Positions 51,689 to 60,823 of a stretch of DNA of 64,000 bases are shown piece by piece; position 1 is the first letter of the stretch; every line of letters starts with the position of its first letter. The notes below the pieces were generated by a model. That model was given only the letters and a program-made list of their open reading frames with translations. It was not told the origin of the DNA and searched no databases. The stretch spans positions 248,001 through 312,000 of the forward strand of contig NZ_SDWS01000005.1 of NCBI RefSeq assembly GCF_004137245.1, given 5' to 3'. The translations under genes and the position numbers were made by a program. This DNA is from Nocardioides glacieisoli (GTDB taxonomy: Bacteria; Actinomycetota; Actinomycetes; Propionibacteriales; Nocardioidaceae).

Positions 51689-52841
51689 GGAAGCACGCGA
51701 GGACGCCGTCGTCATCCCCATCGGCACCGGGGGTCGACCCGGTCGCGGGTCGGGCAGCGCGCGCCCGTCGTCGGCCGCCCGCAACCTCTCGGCCACCCGC
51801 AAGCCGGCCGCGGCCGCGAAGAAGGCCAGGTCCGCCAAGAAGGCCACGTCCCCGAAGCAGGCCAGGCCCGCCCGCGCCAAGGTGGCCCCCGTCGGCGAGC
51901 CGGCGCCCGCCGAGCAGCCCGCCGCCGCGGGCGACGCTCCCACGACCGGCATCCCGGTCGGCGACTGGCTCGCCGCGCTGCAGGCCGGTGCGCAGGAGGT
52001 CTTCGGCGACGACTGGGAGCGGCGCGCCGCCGAGCTGATGGCGTTCGCCCGCCGCCGGCTCGAGGGCGACTACGAGGTCGACGACTACGGCTTCGACCGC
52101 GAGCTGACCGAGCGGTTCTTCATGGCGGCCCTGCGCCCGATCGCGGAGAAGTGGTTCCGCCTCGAGGTGCGCGGCCTGGAGAACATCCCCGCCGAGGGAG
52201 GGGCACTCGTGGTGTCCAACCACTCGGGCACCGTGCCGCTCGACGGGCTGATGACCATGCTGGCCGTGCACGACAAGGCCCACCGCTCACTGCGCCCGCT
52301 CGGCGCGGACCTCGTCTTCAAGATGCCCATCGTCAGCTCGCTGGCCCGCAAGAGCGGTGCCACGCTGGCCTGTGTCGAGGACGCCGAGCGGATGCTCTCG
52401 GGCGGCGAGCTGGTCGGCGTGTGGCCCGAGGGGTTCAAGGGCATCGGCAAGCCGTTCAGCGAGCGCTACAAGCTGCAGCGCTTCGGCCGCGGCGGGTTCG
52501 TGTCCGCGGCGCTGCGCACCGGAGTGCCGATCATCCCGCTCTCCGTGGTCGGCGCCGAGGAGATCTACCCCCTCGTCGGCAACGTCCCGTCGCTCGCGCG
52601 GCTGCTCGGCGTGCCCTACATCCCGATCACGCCGTTCTTCCCGTGGCTCGGACCGCTGGGCATGGTGCCGCTGCCGTCGAAGTGGATCCTCGAGTTCGGC
52701 GAGCCGATCCGCACCGACTCCTACGACGCGGGCGAGGCCGAGGACCCGATGCTGGTCTTCAACGTCACCGACCAGGTGCGCGAGACGATCCAGCACACCC
52801 TCTTCGACCTGCTGCGCGAGCGCGACGGGGTCTTCAGCTAG
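51681..52841 (+). CDS. Lysophospholipid acyltransferase-like protein (PlsC family)
   Basis: 386 residues. The first about 90 are Ala/Lys/Pro-rich and low complexity (AAAAKKARSAKKATSPKQARP), resembling a histone-like tail. The PlsC-type domain follows: VVSNHSGTVPLDG, where the His and Asp are six residues apart instead of the usual four, WPEGFKGIGKPF for glycerophosphate binding, and VPIIPLSVVGAEE. Corresponds to Rv0502. Membrane-associated phospholipid or mycolic-type lipid acylation is likely; acceptor unknown. GTG overlaps the SDR gene by 8 nt. Confidence 0.82.
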   Translation: MAEEAREDAVVIPIGTGGRPGRGSGSARPSSAARNLSATRKPAAAAKKARSAKKATSPKQARPARAKVAPVGEPAPAEQPAAAGDAPTTGIPVGDWLAALQAGAQEVFGDDWERRAAELMAFARRRLEGDYEVDDYGFDRELTERFFMAALRPIAEKWFRLEVRGLENIPAEGGALVVSNHSGTVPLDGLMTMLAVHDKAHRSLRPLGADLVFKMPIVSSLARKSGATLACVEDAERMLSGGELVGVWPEGFKGIGKPFSERYKLQRFGRGGFVSAALRTGVPIIPLSVVGAEEIYPLVGNVPSLARLLGVPYIPITPFFPWLGPLGMVPLPSKWILEFGEPIRTDSYDAGEAEDPMLVFNVTDQVRETIQHTLFDLLRERDGVFS

Positions 52842-52852
52842 CCCGGACCGGG

Positions 52853-54106
52853 CTAGGGCAGCAGGCCGCCGGTCGCGTTGCCGAGCAGGCCGCCGGTGGC
52901 ACCGTCGAGGGTGCCGGTGACCTCACCGATCAGTCCGCCGGTGGCGTCGTCGACGGCGCCGGTCAACCCACCGACCGCTCCGCCGGTGACGCCGTTGAGC
53001 TGGGTGGTGAGGTTGCTGGTCGTGTTGGTGACGGTGGTGGTGACGTCCTTGACCGGCTTCGTCGGGTCGACGCCCTTGGTGGGCGTGACCGTCGGCGTGG
53101 GCGTGGGCGTCCCGGGCAGCAGCGTGGGCGCGGTCGTCGGCACGACCGACGTCGGGGTGACCGACGGGTCGGGGAGCACCTGCTGCGGGGACTGGAGCGC
53201 CTTGGGGATGGTGATGCCGGTGACGTCCTGGCCCGAGACGGGCACGGTCTCGAGCGTGAGCTCGTCGACGTCGAGGCCCTGGACCAGGTCGATCGCCGCG
53301 CTGGCGTTGAGGAAGTCAGGCGTCGTGGTGAGGGCGCCGTCGCAGAGACCACAGGCCGTGCTGATCTCGGTGTCGAGGTCGGTGAGGGTGCGACCGGCGG
53401 CGAGCAGCTCGTCGCTCGCGCTGTCGGGCAGCGTGCCCTGGAGCGCGTCGAGGCGGTCCATGCTGGTCGAGGTGAAGGCGCGCGCCACCTGGACGTCCGC
53501 GTCGGACCCGCCGGAGCCGTAGGACGTCAGCAGGCTGCGGACACCCTCGCCGGACTGCTCGGTGAAGGAGTCGAGGGTGTCGGGGATGAGCTGCTCGGTG
53601 CCGCCCGTGCCGGCGGCGAGCTCCTCGAGCTCGGTGAGGCGGGTCTCGGCCTGCGCGAGCAGGGTGCGACCACGGGCCGCGTCGTCGTCGGCCAGGCGCA
53701 CCTGGGCGGACTCGATGCCGCGCTTGACGCCGTACAGCGACTCACCCGGAAGGGACGTCTGCGCCGCGACGGCCATGGTCGCGGTGGCGCCGACGAGGGC
53801 AGCTCCGCCGAGCAGCGTGGCGAGGCGACGGTCGCGCGGGCGGGTGGTGGACGGCATGGCCAGGCGCTGCGGGGCGGGCGGCTGGCGCACGAGCACCGTG
53901 TCGGCCTCGGCCATCAGGCGTTCGCGGAGCGAGCCGACGAACTCGGCCCGCGGTGCGACCTCGGGGAGCGCGCGGAGGTCGGACACGAGTGCCACCAGCT
54001 CGGCGTAGCGAGCGGCTTCGCGATCGGTGAGGGGGGCGCCGGGGCTCTGGGTGAGGAGGGCCTCGAACTCGTCGGCACGGCGTCGTGCCGAGAAGGCGGA
54101 TGTCAT
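52853..54106 (-). CDS. rsbN: DUF5667 membrane anti-sigma-like protein (RsbN type)
   Basis: 417 residues. A cytosolic N-terminus (FSARRRADEFEALLTQ...ERLMAEADTVLVRQPP, about 1-90) is followed by one membrane segment (RLATLLGGAALVGATATMAVAA, about 95-115). Then comes DUF5667 (LPGESLYGVKRGIESAQVRL) and a long Thr/Pro then Gly/Leu-rich outer tail (TPTPTVTPTKG, GGLTGAVDDATGGLIG). In Streptomyces a protein of this layout, RsbN, holds the sigma factor BldN. Here it lies directly after a BldN-like gene on the same strand with a gap of about 100 nt. The pairing is inferred from order and domain. Confidence 0.78.
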   Translation of the reverse strand: MTSAFSARRRADEFEALLTQSPGAPLTDREAARYAELVALVSDLRALPEVAPRAEFVGSLRERLMAEADTVLVRQPPAPQRLAMPSTTRPRDRRLATLLGGAALVGATATMAVAAQTSLPGESLYGVKRGIESAQVRLADDDAARGRTLLAQAETRLTELEELAAGTGGTEQLIPDTLDSFTEQSGEGVRSLLTSYGSGGSDADVQVARAFTSTSMDRLDALQGTLPDSASDELLAAGRTLTDLDTEISTACGLCDGALTTTPDFLNASAAIDLVQGLDVDELTLETVPVSGQDVTGITIPKALQSPQQVLPDPSVTPTSVVPTTAPTLLPGTPTPTPTVTPTKGVDPTKPVKDVTTTVTNTTSNLTTQLNGVTGGAVGGLTGAVDDATGGLIGEVTGTLDGATGGLLGNATGGLLP

Positions 54107-54203
54107 CGCGCCCTTCCTGTCTCGCTGCTGGTGGGTCCTCCCACACAGACGAACGAAGCAGATCGGGTGCAAGTTACGGCAGTTGCCAATTCAGGGGAGG
54201 TCA

Positions 54204-54980
54204 TCAGTCTCTCAACCCCTCGGGCATCAGCTTCGCGAGGTTGCGTACGCCGCGCAGCTGGAGCTGCTTGACGGCACCGTCCGAGCGGTTGAGCGCCTTC
54301 GCCGTCTCCGCGATCGACATGCCCTGGAGGAACCGCATGATCAGGCAGTCGCGCTGCTCGGTCGGCAGCTCGGTGAGGGCGGTGAGGAGCACCTCGTTGG
54401 TCAACCCGGCGAGGACCTCGTCCTCGGGACCGTCCGTCGCGTCGTCGTGCGGCGTCATGTCCTCGGTGGTCATCTCGAGGCGGGTGCGGCCGGCCTTGAA
54501 GTGATCGGTCGTGAGGTTGCGCGCGATGGTCATCAGCCAGGCGCCGAAGTCCTTGCCCTGCCACCGGAAGTTGTTCATGCTCCGCAGCGCGCGGAAGAAG
54601 GTCTCGGACGTGAGGTCCTCGGCGAGTGCCTGGGAGCGCGTGCGGTAGTAGAGGAAGCGGTAGACCGACGCCTGGTAGTGGTCGTAGAGGAGGCCGAACG
54701 CGTCCTTGTCGCCCTGGCGGGCAAGCTCGACGAGCGCGATCAGCCGCTCGCGCTCGGCCCCGTCGACCTCCGAGGAGGCCGCCTGGTCCTCGTCGCCGAC
54801 GGGGGAGCCCGGTGAGCCGAGCCGGTCACCGTGGCCGCCGTCGAGCGGCAGCGACGCGGAGCCGGGTGAGGCCGTCTCGGCGTAGAGGATGCCGCCGGCC
54901 AGGCGCGCTGCCGGCTGCGGCGTGAGGGCAGCCCACACCGCACGCCTGAGCGCGTCGAGGCCGTCCTCGATGGGGTGCAT
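54204..54980 (-). CDS. bldN: BldN-like ECF sigma factor with N-terminal extension
   Basis: 258 residues. Sigma region 2 begins near residue 78 (ALVELARQGDKDAFGLLYDHYQASVYRFLYYRTRSQALAEDLTSETFFRAL) and region 4 follows (LLTALTELPTEQRDCLIMRFLQGMSIAETAKALNRSDGAVKQLQLRGVRNL). The first about 75 residues are extra, rich in Gly/Ser/Asp/Pro; Streptomyces BldN is known to have a similar extension that is cut off to give the active form. The synteny (BldN, RsbN, haem genes, excisionase-type HTH) also matches Streptomyces. The ATG at 54980 has GGGAGGGAC upstream. The host is unlikely to sporulate, so its role must differ from aerial development. Confidence 0.82.
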   Translation of the reverse strand: MHPIEDGLDALRRAVWAALTPQPAARLAGGILYAETASPGSASLPLDGGHGDRLGSPGSPVGDEDQAASSEVDGAERERLIALVELARQGDKDAFGLLYDHYQASVYRFLYYRTRSQALAEDLTSETFFRALRSMNNFRWQGKDFGAWLMTIARNLTTDHFKAGRTRLEMTTEDMTPHDDATDGPEDEVLAGLTNEVLLTALTELPTEQRDCLIMRFLQGMSIAETAKALNRSDGAVKQLQLRGVRNLAKLMPEGLRD

Positions 54981-55079
54981 GCGGTCCGTCCCTCCCGGTT
55001 GCAGCAGTCTTCACGATAAAGGGCTGCAGCGTCCTTGTGAACCCGTGAGTAACTACGAGTTACAGTCCGGCCGAACGGG

Positions 55080-55964
55080 TCAGGAACGCTCGCGACCGCG
55101 CACGCTGACTCCCACGGCGACCGCTCCCGACACGGCACCGGCGACCGCGGCGGCCACCAGGCCGGCCCGGGCGGCCTTGCGGCCGGTGCGGTAGTCGTGG
55201 ATCCGCCAGCCGCGCGCCCTGGCGTGCGCCCGCAGCCGCGAGTCGGGGTTGATGGCGCAGGCGTCACCGACCATGGAGAGCATCGGGAGGTCGTTGAAGG
55301 AGTCGGAGTAGGCCGAGCAGCGCGTCAGGTCGAGCCCCTCGCGAGCCGCCAGGGCCCTGATCGCCTCGGCCTTCGCCGGGCCGTGCAGCAGGTCGCCGAC
55401 GAGCTGTCCCGTGTAGACCCCGTCGACGTGCTCGGCCACCGTGCCCATCGCGCCGGTCAGTCCCAGCCGCCGGGCGATGATGCTGGCGATCTCGATCGGC
55501 GCCGCGGTCACCAGCCAGACCCGTTGTCCCTCGTCGAGGTGCAGCTGGGCGAGGGCGCGGGTGCCGGGCCAGATGCGGTGCGCCATCGCCTCGTCGAAGA
55601 TCAGCTCGCCGAGCTCCGCGAGCTCGGCGGTGGTGTGGCCGGCGATGAAGGAGAGGGCCGAGGCGCGGGCCTCCGCGACGTGCGTCGGGTCCTCGACCCC
55701 GACGATCCGGAAGTAGGCCTGCTTCCAGGCCGCCCCGGCGATCTCCCTGGTGGTGAAGAACTTGCGACGGTGCAACCCGCGCGCGAAGAGGAAGATGCTG
55801 GCGCCCTGCATGATCGTGTTGTCGACGTCGAAGAACGCCGCGGCGCTCGGGTCGCTCGGCAGCATCAGCGCGTTCTCGACCTCGGCGGCTGCCGCGGCGG
55901 CCTCGCCCGCGAGGGCCGAGCGCTGCTGCAGGTTGAGCCTGCGCGGTCGCTCCGACGGGGTCAC
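55080..55964 (-). CDS. HAD-IB family phosphatase (SerB-like) with C-terminal membrane helix
   Basis: 294 residues. HAD motif [14 protein letters not shown], motif II region [13 protein letters not shown], and motif [18 protein letters not shown]...[23 protein letters not shown]. The C-terminus has a hydrophobic helix ([22 protein letters not shown]) that may anchor it to the membrane. Related to Rv0505c, annotated SerB1; phosphoserine as substrate is not certain, lysophosphatidic or other phosphomonoesters are possible. The GTG start is 6 nt from TAGATT. Divergent from the ligase gene. Confidence 0.85.
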   Translation of the reverse strand: MTPSERPRRLNLQQRSALAGEAAAAAAEVENALMLPSDPSAAAFFDVDNTIMQGASIFLFARGLHRRKFFTTREIAGAAWKQAYFRIVGVEDPTHVAEARASALSFIAGHTTAELAELGELIFDEAMAHRIWPGTRALAQLHLDEGQRVWLVTAAPIEIASIIARRLGLTGAMGTVAEHVDGVYTGQLVGDLLHGPAKAEAIRALAAREGLDLTRCSAYSDSFNDLPMLSMVGDACAINPDSRLRAHARARGWRIHDYRTGRKAARAGLVAAAVAGAVSGAVAVGVSVRGRERS

Positions 55965-55970
55965 ACCGCC

Positions 55971-55976
55971 AATCTA
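55971..55976 (-). promoter_or_regulatory. Leaderless -10 box for the HAD phosphatase
   Basis: TAGATT on the minus strand, 6 nt before the GTG at 55964. Confidence 0.55.
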
Positions 55977-55995
55977 GCTGTGGAAGGATCGCGCC

Positions 55996-57540
55996 ATGCC
56001 GCGCACCGACGTCTCCGCGTTCGTGGCCGAGGCTGCCGAGGACGTGCCGGAGCGGCAGGCGCTCGTCGAGAGTGGTGGACGGTCCCTCACGTGGGCCGGC
56101 CTCGAGGACGAGGTGGCCCGCATCGCGACCGGGCTCGGCGCGCACGGGATCCGCGCCGGCCAGCGGGTGATGATCCTCGTCGGCAACCGCATCGAGTTCG
56201 TGACCTCCTACCTCGGCGTCCTGCGCGCTCAGGTCGTCGCGGTCCCGGTGAACCCGCGCTCGACCGCCGGCGAGGTCGCTCGGATGATCGCCGACTCGGG
56301 CACGCGCCTGGTCGTGGTCGACGAGACCGCCGTCGACGTCGTACGCCGTGCCCTGTCCGAGCTCGGCGACGTCGCTGCCCCGACGGTGGTCGTCACCGGC
56401 GCCGATCCCGGGCCGGGCGAGGTCGGGTTCGCTGCCCTGCGCGCGGACGTCGTACGTCCCGTGCCCCCGCTGCCGGACCCGGAGAAGCTGGCCGCCCTCC
56501 TCTACACGAGCGGCACCTCGGGCCTGCCCCGCGCCGCGATGCTCAGCCACCGCGCGCTGCTGGCGAACATCGAGCAGGTCGCCTCCGTCGAGCCGCCGAT
56601 GATGCACGGCGACGACGTCGTCCTCGGCGTGCTCCCGCTCTTCCACGTCTACGGCCTCAACGCGGTCCTCGGTGGCGTGCTGCGCCACCGCGCCCGCCTG
56701 CTGCTCGTCGAGCAGTTCGAGCCGCAGGCGGTGCTCGACCTGATCGACGACGAGGCCTGCAGCGTGGTGCCTATCGCGCCGCCCGTCTTCGTCCACTGGC
56801 TGCCCGACGAGCACCTGCGCGAGCGGCTGGGCCCGGTGCGGCTGGTTCTGTCCGGCTCGGCGCCGCTGGAGGCGCGGGTGATCGAGCAGTTCACCTCGAT
56901 CACCGGCATCCCCGTCCACCAGGGCTACGGGCTCACCGAGGCCTCGCCCGTGGTCACCAGCACGCTGCGCAGCCGGGAACGTCAGGCGGCGTCGGTCGGT
57001 GCGGCCCTTCCCGGCATCGAGCTGCGGCTCGTCGACGAGGCCCGGCACCCGGTGGTCGGCGAGGACCCGGGCGAGATCCAGGTCCGCGGTGCCAACCTCT
57101 TCAGCGGCTACTGGCCCGACGGGGCCGACGGCCCGGACGCCGACGGCTGGTACGGCACGGGCGACGTCGGCTTCCTCGACGCCGACGGCGACCTGTTCCT
57201 CGTCGACCGGATCAAGGAGCTCGTCATCGTCAGCGGCTTCAACGTCTACCCGACCGAGGTCGAGGACGTGATCCGCGAGGTCGACGGCGTCGCGGACGCT
57301 GCGGTCATCGGGGTGCCCGACGAGGAGACCGGCGAGGCCGTGGTGGCGTACGTCGTCGCCTCGCGCCCGGTGACGCACCTCGAGGAGGCGGTCCGTGCGC
57401 ACGCGATCGTGCGGCTGGCGCGCTTCAAGCACCCGAGCCGCATCGAGGTCGTCGACGAGCTGCCGCTCACGGTCACCGGCAAGGTGCAGAAGGGTCGGCT
57501 GCGCGGGATCGAGCGACGTCGGCTCGACGGACTGCTGTGA
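55996..57540 (+). CDS. AMP-dependent acyl-CoA synthetase/ligase-like protein
   Basis: 514 residues of the ANL superfamily. The core motif reads YTSGTSGLPRAAMLSHR: canonical members have TGxPKG, so both the glycine and the lysine of the loop are changed here (Arg and Ala). Other motifs are normal: VHQGYGLTEASPVVT, YGTGDVGFLDADGDL, LVDRIKELVIVSGFNVYPTEVED and the C-terminal catalytic lysine in LTVTGKVQK. Acyl substrate unknown. Preceded by GGAAGGA, so unlike its neighbour it has a ribosome binding site. GTGA overlap with the glutaredoxin gene. Confidence 0.82.
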   Translation: MPRTDVSAFVAEAAEDVPERQALVESGGRSLTWAGLEDEVARIATGLGAHGIRAGQRVMILVGNRIEFVTSYLGVLRAQVVAVPVNPRSTAGEVARMIADSGTRLVVVDETAVDVVRRALSELGDVAAPTVVVTGADPGPGEVGFAALRADVVRPVPPLPDPEKLAALLYTSGTSGLPRAAMLSHRALLANIEQVASVEPPMMHGDDVVLGVLPLFHVYGLNAVLGGVLRHRARLLLVEQFEPQAVLDLIDDEACSVVPIAPPVFVHWLPDEHLRERLGPVRLVLSGSAPLEARVIEQFTSITGIPVHQGYGLTEASPVVTSTLRSRERQAASVGAALPGIELRLVDEARHPVVGEDPGEIQVRGANLFSGYWPDGADGPDADGWYGTGDVGFLDADGDLFLVDRIKELVIVSGFNVYPTEVEDVIREVDGVADAAVIGVPDEETGEAVVAYVVASRPVTHLEEAVRAHAIVRLARFKHPSRIEVVDELPLTVTGKVQKGRLRGIERRRLDGLL

Positions 57541-57782
57541 GCACCGCCCGCGTCACCCTCTACTCCCGCCAGGGCTGCCACCTCTGCGACGACGCCCGGC
57601 AGGTCGTGGCGCGGGTGTGCGCCGACCTGGGGGAGTCCTTCGACGAGGTCGACGTCGACACCGACGCCGACCTCGTGGATCGCTTCGGCGACGAGGTCCC
57701 GGTGACCTTCGTCGACGGCCGGCAGCACGACTTCTGGCGGGTCGACGAGGCCCGGCTGCGGGCGGCGCTCACCACACGCTGA
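57537..57782 (+). CDS. Glutaredoxin-like protein
   Basis: 81 residues, thioredoxin fold with redox-active CHLC (SRQGCHLCDDARQ) and the cis-proline VPVTFVDG. Corresponds to Rv0508. Possibly a thiol reductase linked to the haem operon downstream; partner unknown. GTG within the stop of the ligase gene. Confidence 0.88.
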   Translation: MSTARVTLYSRQGCHLCDDARQVVARVCADLGESFDEVDVDTDADLVDRFGDEVPVTFVDGRQHDFWRVDEARLRAALTTR

Positions 57783-57846
57783 GCGTGCTGTCGACACCCG
57801 CCAGAGGTGGGTCTTCTCACATGTGCTAGCCGACTGTTCTCCCGTT

Positions 57847-57875
57847 TTGTTCTCCCGTTCACAAACTCCTACAGT
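57847..57875 (+). promoter_or_regulatory. Promoter and candidate Rex operator of the rex-hem operon
   Basis: -35 TTGTTC (57847-57852), 17-nt spacer, -10 TACAGT (57870-57875). The 18-bp segment TTGTTCTCCCGTTCACAA (57847-57864) matches the Rex operator layout TTGTGAA-N4-TTCACAA in its right half and outer left half, and lies over the -35 box. Streptomyces rex-hemACD is autoregulated in this way. Confidence 0.6.
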
Positions 57876-57921
57876 GACGGGGTCAGGCGATCCCCGTCCC
57901 TGGCTGGAGAGAAGCAACGCT

Positions 57922-58596
57922 GTGACCGCACGGACCCCCGACTCTGCCCGGGACATTCCCGAGGCAACTGTCGCTCGGCTTCCCGTGTACCTGCGTGCCC
58001 TCATCGGCCTCGCCGAGGACGGCACGACCACCTGCTCCAGCGAGGAGCTGGCTGCGTCCGCCGGCGTCAACAGCGCCAAGCTCCGCAAGGACCTCTCCTA
58101 CCTCGGCAGCTACGGCACCCGCGGCGTCGGCTACGACGTGGAGTACCTCCGCTACCAGATCGCCCGCGAGATCGGCGTGACGCACGACTGGCCCGTGGTC
58201 ATCGTCGGCATCGGAAACCTGGGCCACGCCCTCGCCAACTACTCCGGCTTCCGCAGCCGCGGCTTCCGGGTCGTCGCGCTGCTCGACGCCGACCCCAGCC
58301 GGCACGACGAGGTCGTCGCCGGCCTCGACGTCCGGTCCTTCGAGGAGCTCGAGTCGATCGTGACCGAGCACGACGTCTCCATCGGCGTGATCGCGACTCC
58401 CGCCGTCGCAGCGCAGGCGGTCGCGGACCGGATGGTCGCCGCCGGCATCACCAGCATCCTCAACTTCGCACCGAGCGTCCTCGCGGTGCCCGAGGGCGTC
58501 GACGTACGCAAGGTCGACCTGTCGATCGAGCTGCAGATCCTCGCGTACCACGAGCAGCGCAAGTCGGTGGGCACCGGAGCGGAGGGGGTCTCGTGA
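57922..58596 (+). CDS. rex: Redox-sensing transcriptional repressor Rex
   Basis: 224 residues. N-terminal winged helix (ARLPVYLRALIGLAEDGTTTCSSEELAASAGVNSAKLRKDLSYLGSYGTRGVGYDV), then a Rossmann domain for NADH/NAD+ (VVIVGIGNLGHALANY). Senses the NADH/NAD+ ratio and represses respiratory and haem genes when NADH is low or absent of oxygen stress relief. GTG at 57922 is preceded by GGAGAGAAG. Overlaps hemA by GTGA, so rex heads the haem operon. Confidence 0.95.
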   Translation: MTARTPDSARDIPEATVARLPVYLRALIGLAEDGTTTCSSEELAASAGVNSAKLRKDLSYLGSYGTRGVGYDVEYLRYQIAREIGVTHDWPVVIVGIGNLGHALANYSGFRSRGFRVVALLDADPSRHDEVVAGLDVRSFEELESIVTEHDVSIGVIATPAVAAQAVADRMVAAGITSILNFAPSVLAVPEGVDVRKVDLSIELQILAYHEQRKSVGTGAEGVS

Positions 58597-59882
58597 GCGT
58601 TCTCGTCGTGGGGATCTCCCACAAGTCCGCGCCGGTCGAGCTGCTCGAGCGGCTCGCTCTCGACCCGGACGGCGCGGTCAAGCTGATCGAGGACGTCATC
58701 GCCGGCGAGCACGTCGCCGAGGCCACCGCGATCGTCACCTGCAACCGCCTCGAGGTCTACGCCGAGGTCGACCGCTTCCACGGCAGCGTCGAGGACCTCT
58801 CCGGCCTCCTCGTCGCGCGCGCCGAGCAGTCCACCGAGGCACTGCTGCCGCACCTCTACGTCCACTACGACGAGGGCGCGGTCTCGCACCTCTTCCAGGT
58901 CGCCGCCGGGCTCGACTCGATGGTCGTCGGCGAGGGCCAGATCCTCGGCCAGACCCGGGACGCGCTCCGCGTGGGCCAGGAGCACGGCACCGTCGGACCG
59001 GCCCTCAACACGCTCTTCCAGCAGGCGTTGCGCGTCGGCAAGCGCGCCCACGCCGAGACCGACATCGACCGGGCGGCCCCGTCGCTCGTCTCCGCAGCGC
59101 TGGAGCGCAGCAGCGTCCCGGTCGCGGGTGCTCGCGCGCTCGTGATCGGCGCCGGCGCGATGGCGTCTCTCGCCGCCGCCCACCTCTCGCGCGGCGGCGC
59201 GTCCGCCATCACCGTGCTCAACCGCACCGCTGCCAGCGCCCAGCGGCTCGCCGAGGAGTACGGCGCCACCTCGGCGCCGCTGTCGGCGCTCGCCGACGTG
59301 CTGCCGCTGGCCGACATCGTCATCTCGTGCACCGGCGCCCCCGAGCCGCTGGTCCGCCTGGCCGACGTGGTGACTGCCCGCGGAGGCAGTGACCGCCCGC
59401 TGGCCGTCATCGACCTCGCGCTGCCCCACGACGTCGACCCGTCCGTCGCCGACCTGCCGGGCGTCGAGCTGATCAGCCTCGCCGGCCTCGCCGAGGAGCT
59501 GCGCGGACTCGAGGCATCTGCCGGCGTGGACGACGTACGCGCGATCGTGGCGCAGGAGATCGCCGCCTTCCTGGCCGTGCGCCGCCAGGCCAGCGTCACC
59601 CCCACCGTCGTGGCCCTCCGGTCGATGGCCACGTCCGTCGTCGACGCGGAGATGGCACGGCTCGCCACCCGGCTGCCGGGCCTCGACGAGGCCACGCGCG
59701 CCGAGGTGCTCCAGACGGTCCGGCGGGTCGCCGACAAGCTGCTCCACGAGCCGACCGTCCGGGTCAAGGAGCTCGCCGACGCCGAGCCTGCGGTCTCCTA
59801 CACCGCCGCGCTGGCCGAGCTGTTCCGTCTCGACCCCGAGGCCGTGGACGCCATCTCGCGAGCGGAGGGCAAGCAACCATGA
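58593..59882 (+). CDS. hemA: Glutamyl-tRNA reductase
   Basis: 429 residues. Reduces glutamyl-tRNA to glutamate-1-semialdehyde, committing it to tetrapyrrole synthesis (C5 pathway). Catalytic Cys50 lies in [20 protein letters not shown], the NADPH-binding [10 protein letters not shown] and a C-terminal dimerisation helix follow. GTG in the rex stop codon; ATGA overlap with hemC. GGAGGGGG precedes the start. Confidence 0.97.
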   Translation: MSVLVVGISHKSAPVELLERLALDPDGAVKLIEDVIAGEHVAEATAIVTCNRLEVYAEVDRFHGSVEDLSGLLVARAEQSTEALLPHLYVHYDEGAVSHLFQVAAGLDSMVVGEGQILGQTRDALRVGQEHGTVGPALNTLFQQALRVGKRAHAETDIDRAAPSLVSAALERSSVPVAGARALVIGAGAMASLAAAHLSRGGASAITVLNRTAASAQRLAEEYGATSAPLSALADVLPLADIVISCTGAPEPLVRLADVVTARGGSDRPLAVIDLALPHDVDPSVADLPGVELISLAGLAEELRGLEASAGVDDVRAIVAQEIAAFLAVRRQASVTPTVVALRSMATSVVDAEMARLATRLPGLDEATRAEVLQTVRRVADKLLHEPTVRVKELADAEPAVSYTAALAELFRLDPEAVDAISRAEGKQP

Positions 59883-60823
59883 CAGCCCCGCTCCGCCTCG
59901 GCACCCGCGCCTCCGCGCTCGCGACCACCCAGTCCGGCCTCGTCGCCGACCTGATCCGCGAGCACCTCGGCCGCGAGGTCGAGCTCGTCGAGGTCTCGAC
60001 CGAGGGTGACCGCACCGCGGCGCCGCTGGCCACGCTCGGCGGCACCGGCGTCTTCGTCAGCGCCCTGCGCGACGCCCTGCTCGCGGGGGAGGTCGACGTC
60101 GCCGTCCACTCCCTCAAGGACATCCCCACGACCCCCGCCGACGGGATCGCGCTCGCCGCCGTGCCGCAGCGCGAGGACCCCCGCGACGCGGTCGTCGCCC
60201 GCGACGGCCTCACCCTCGGCGAGCTGCCCGTCGGCAGCCGCCTCGGCACTGGGTCCCCGCGCCGGGTGAGCCAGCTCGAGGCGCTCGGCCTCGGCCTCGA
60301 GATCGAGGGCATCCGCGGCAACGTCGACACCCGGATCCGCAAGGTCCGCGACGGGTCCTACGACGCCGTGGTCCTGGCCCGCGCCGGGCTCGCCCGCCTC
60401 GGCCGCCTCGACGAGATCACCGAGGTGCTCGACCCCCTCCAGATGCTCCCCGCCCCCGGGCAGGGCGCGCTCGCCGTCGAGTGCCGCTCCGGCGACACCG
60501 ACCTGGTGGCCGCGCTCGGCCGGCTGGACGACGCCCCCACCCGTGCCGCGGTCACCGCGGAGCGGGCCGTGCTCAACACCCTCGAGGCCGGTTGCTCCGC
60601 CCCGCTGGGTGCCCTGGCCGAGGTCGTCGAGGGCGAGGACGGGGAGGAGCTGTGGCTGCGCGCCGTGGCCCTCTCCGAGGACGGTGGCCTGTCCGTACGG
60701 ATGAGCGCCACCGGCCCGGTCACCGAGGCCGAACAGCTCGGCAGACGACTCGCGAGCGACATGCTCGACGACGGAGCAGCAGACCTGATGCACGCACCAC
60801 CAGTGAGGAACACACACGCATGA
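59879..60823 (+). CDS. hemC: Hydroxymethylbilane synthase
   Basis: 314 residues. Joins four porphobilinogen units. The cofactor-binding Cys239 (EAGCSAPLG) and the catalytic Asp region ([11 protein letters not shown]) are present, with LGTGSPRR and [14 protein letters not shown]. Coupled to hemA and hemD by ATGA overlaps. Confidence 0.97.
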   Translation: MTAPLRLGTRASALATTQSGLVADLIREHLGREVELVEVSTEGDRTAAPLATLGGTGVFVSALRDALLAGEVDVAVHSLKDIPTTPADGIALAAVPQREDPRDAVVARDGLTLGELPVGSRLGTGSPRRVSQLEALGLGLEIEGIRGNVDTRIRKVRDGSYDAVVLARAGLARLGRLDEITEVLDPLQMLPAPGQGALAVECRSGDTDLVAALGRLDDAPTRAAVTAERAVLNTLEAGCSAPLGALAEVVEGEDGEELWLRAVALSEDGGLSVRMSATGPVTEAEQLGRRLASDMLDDGAADLMHAPPVRNTHA

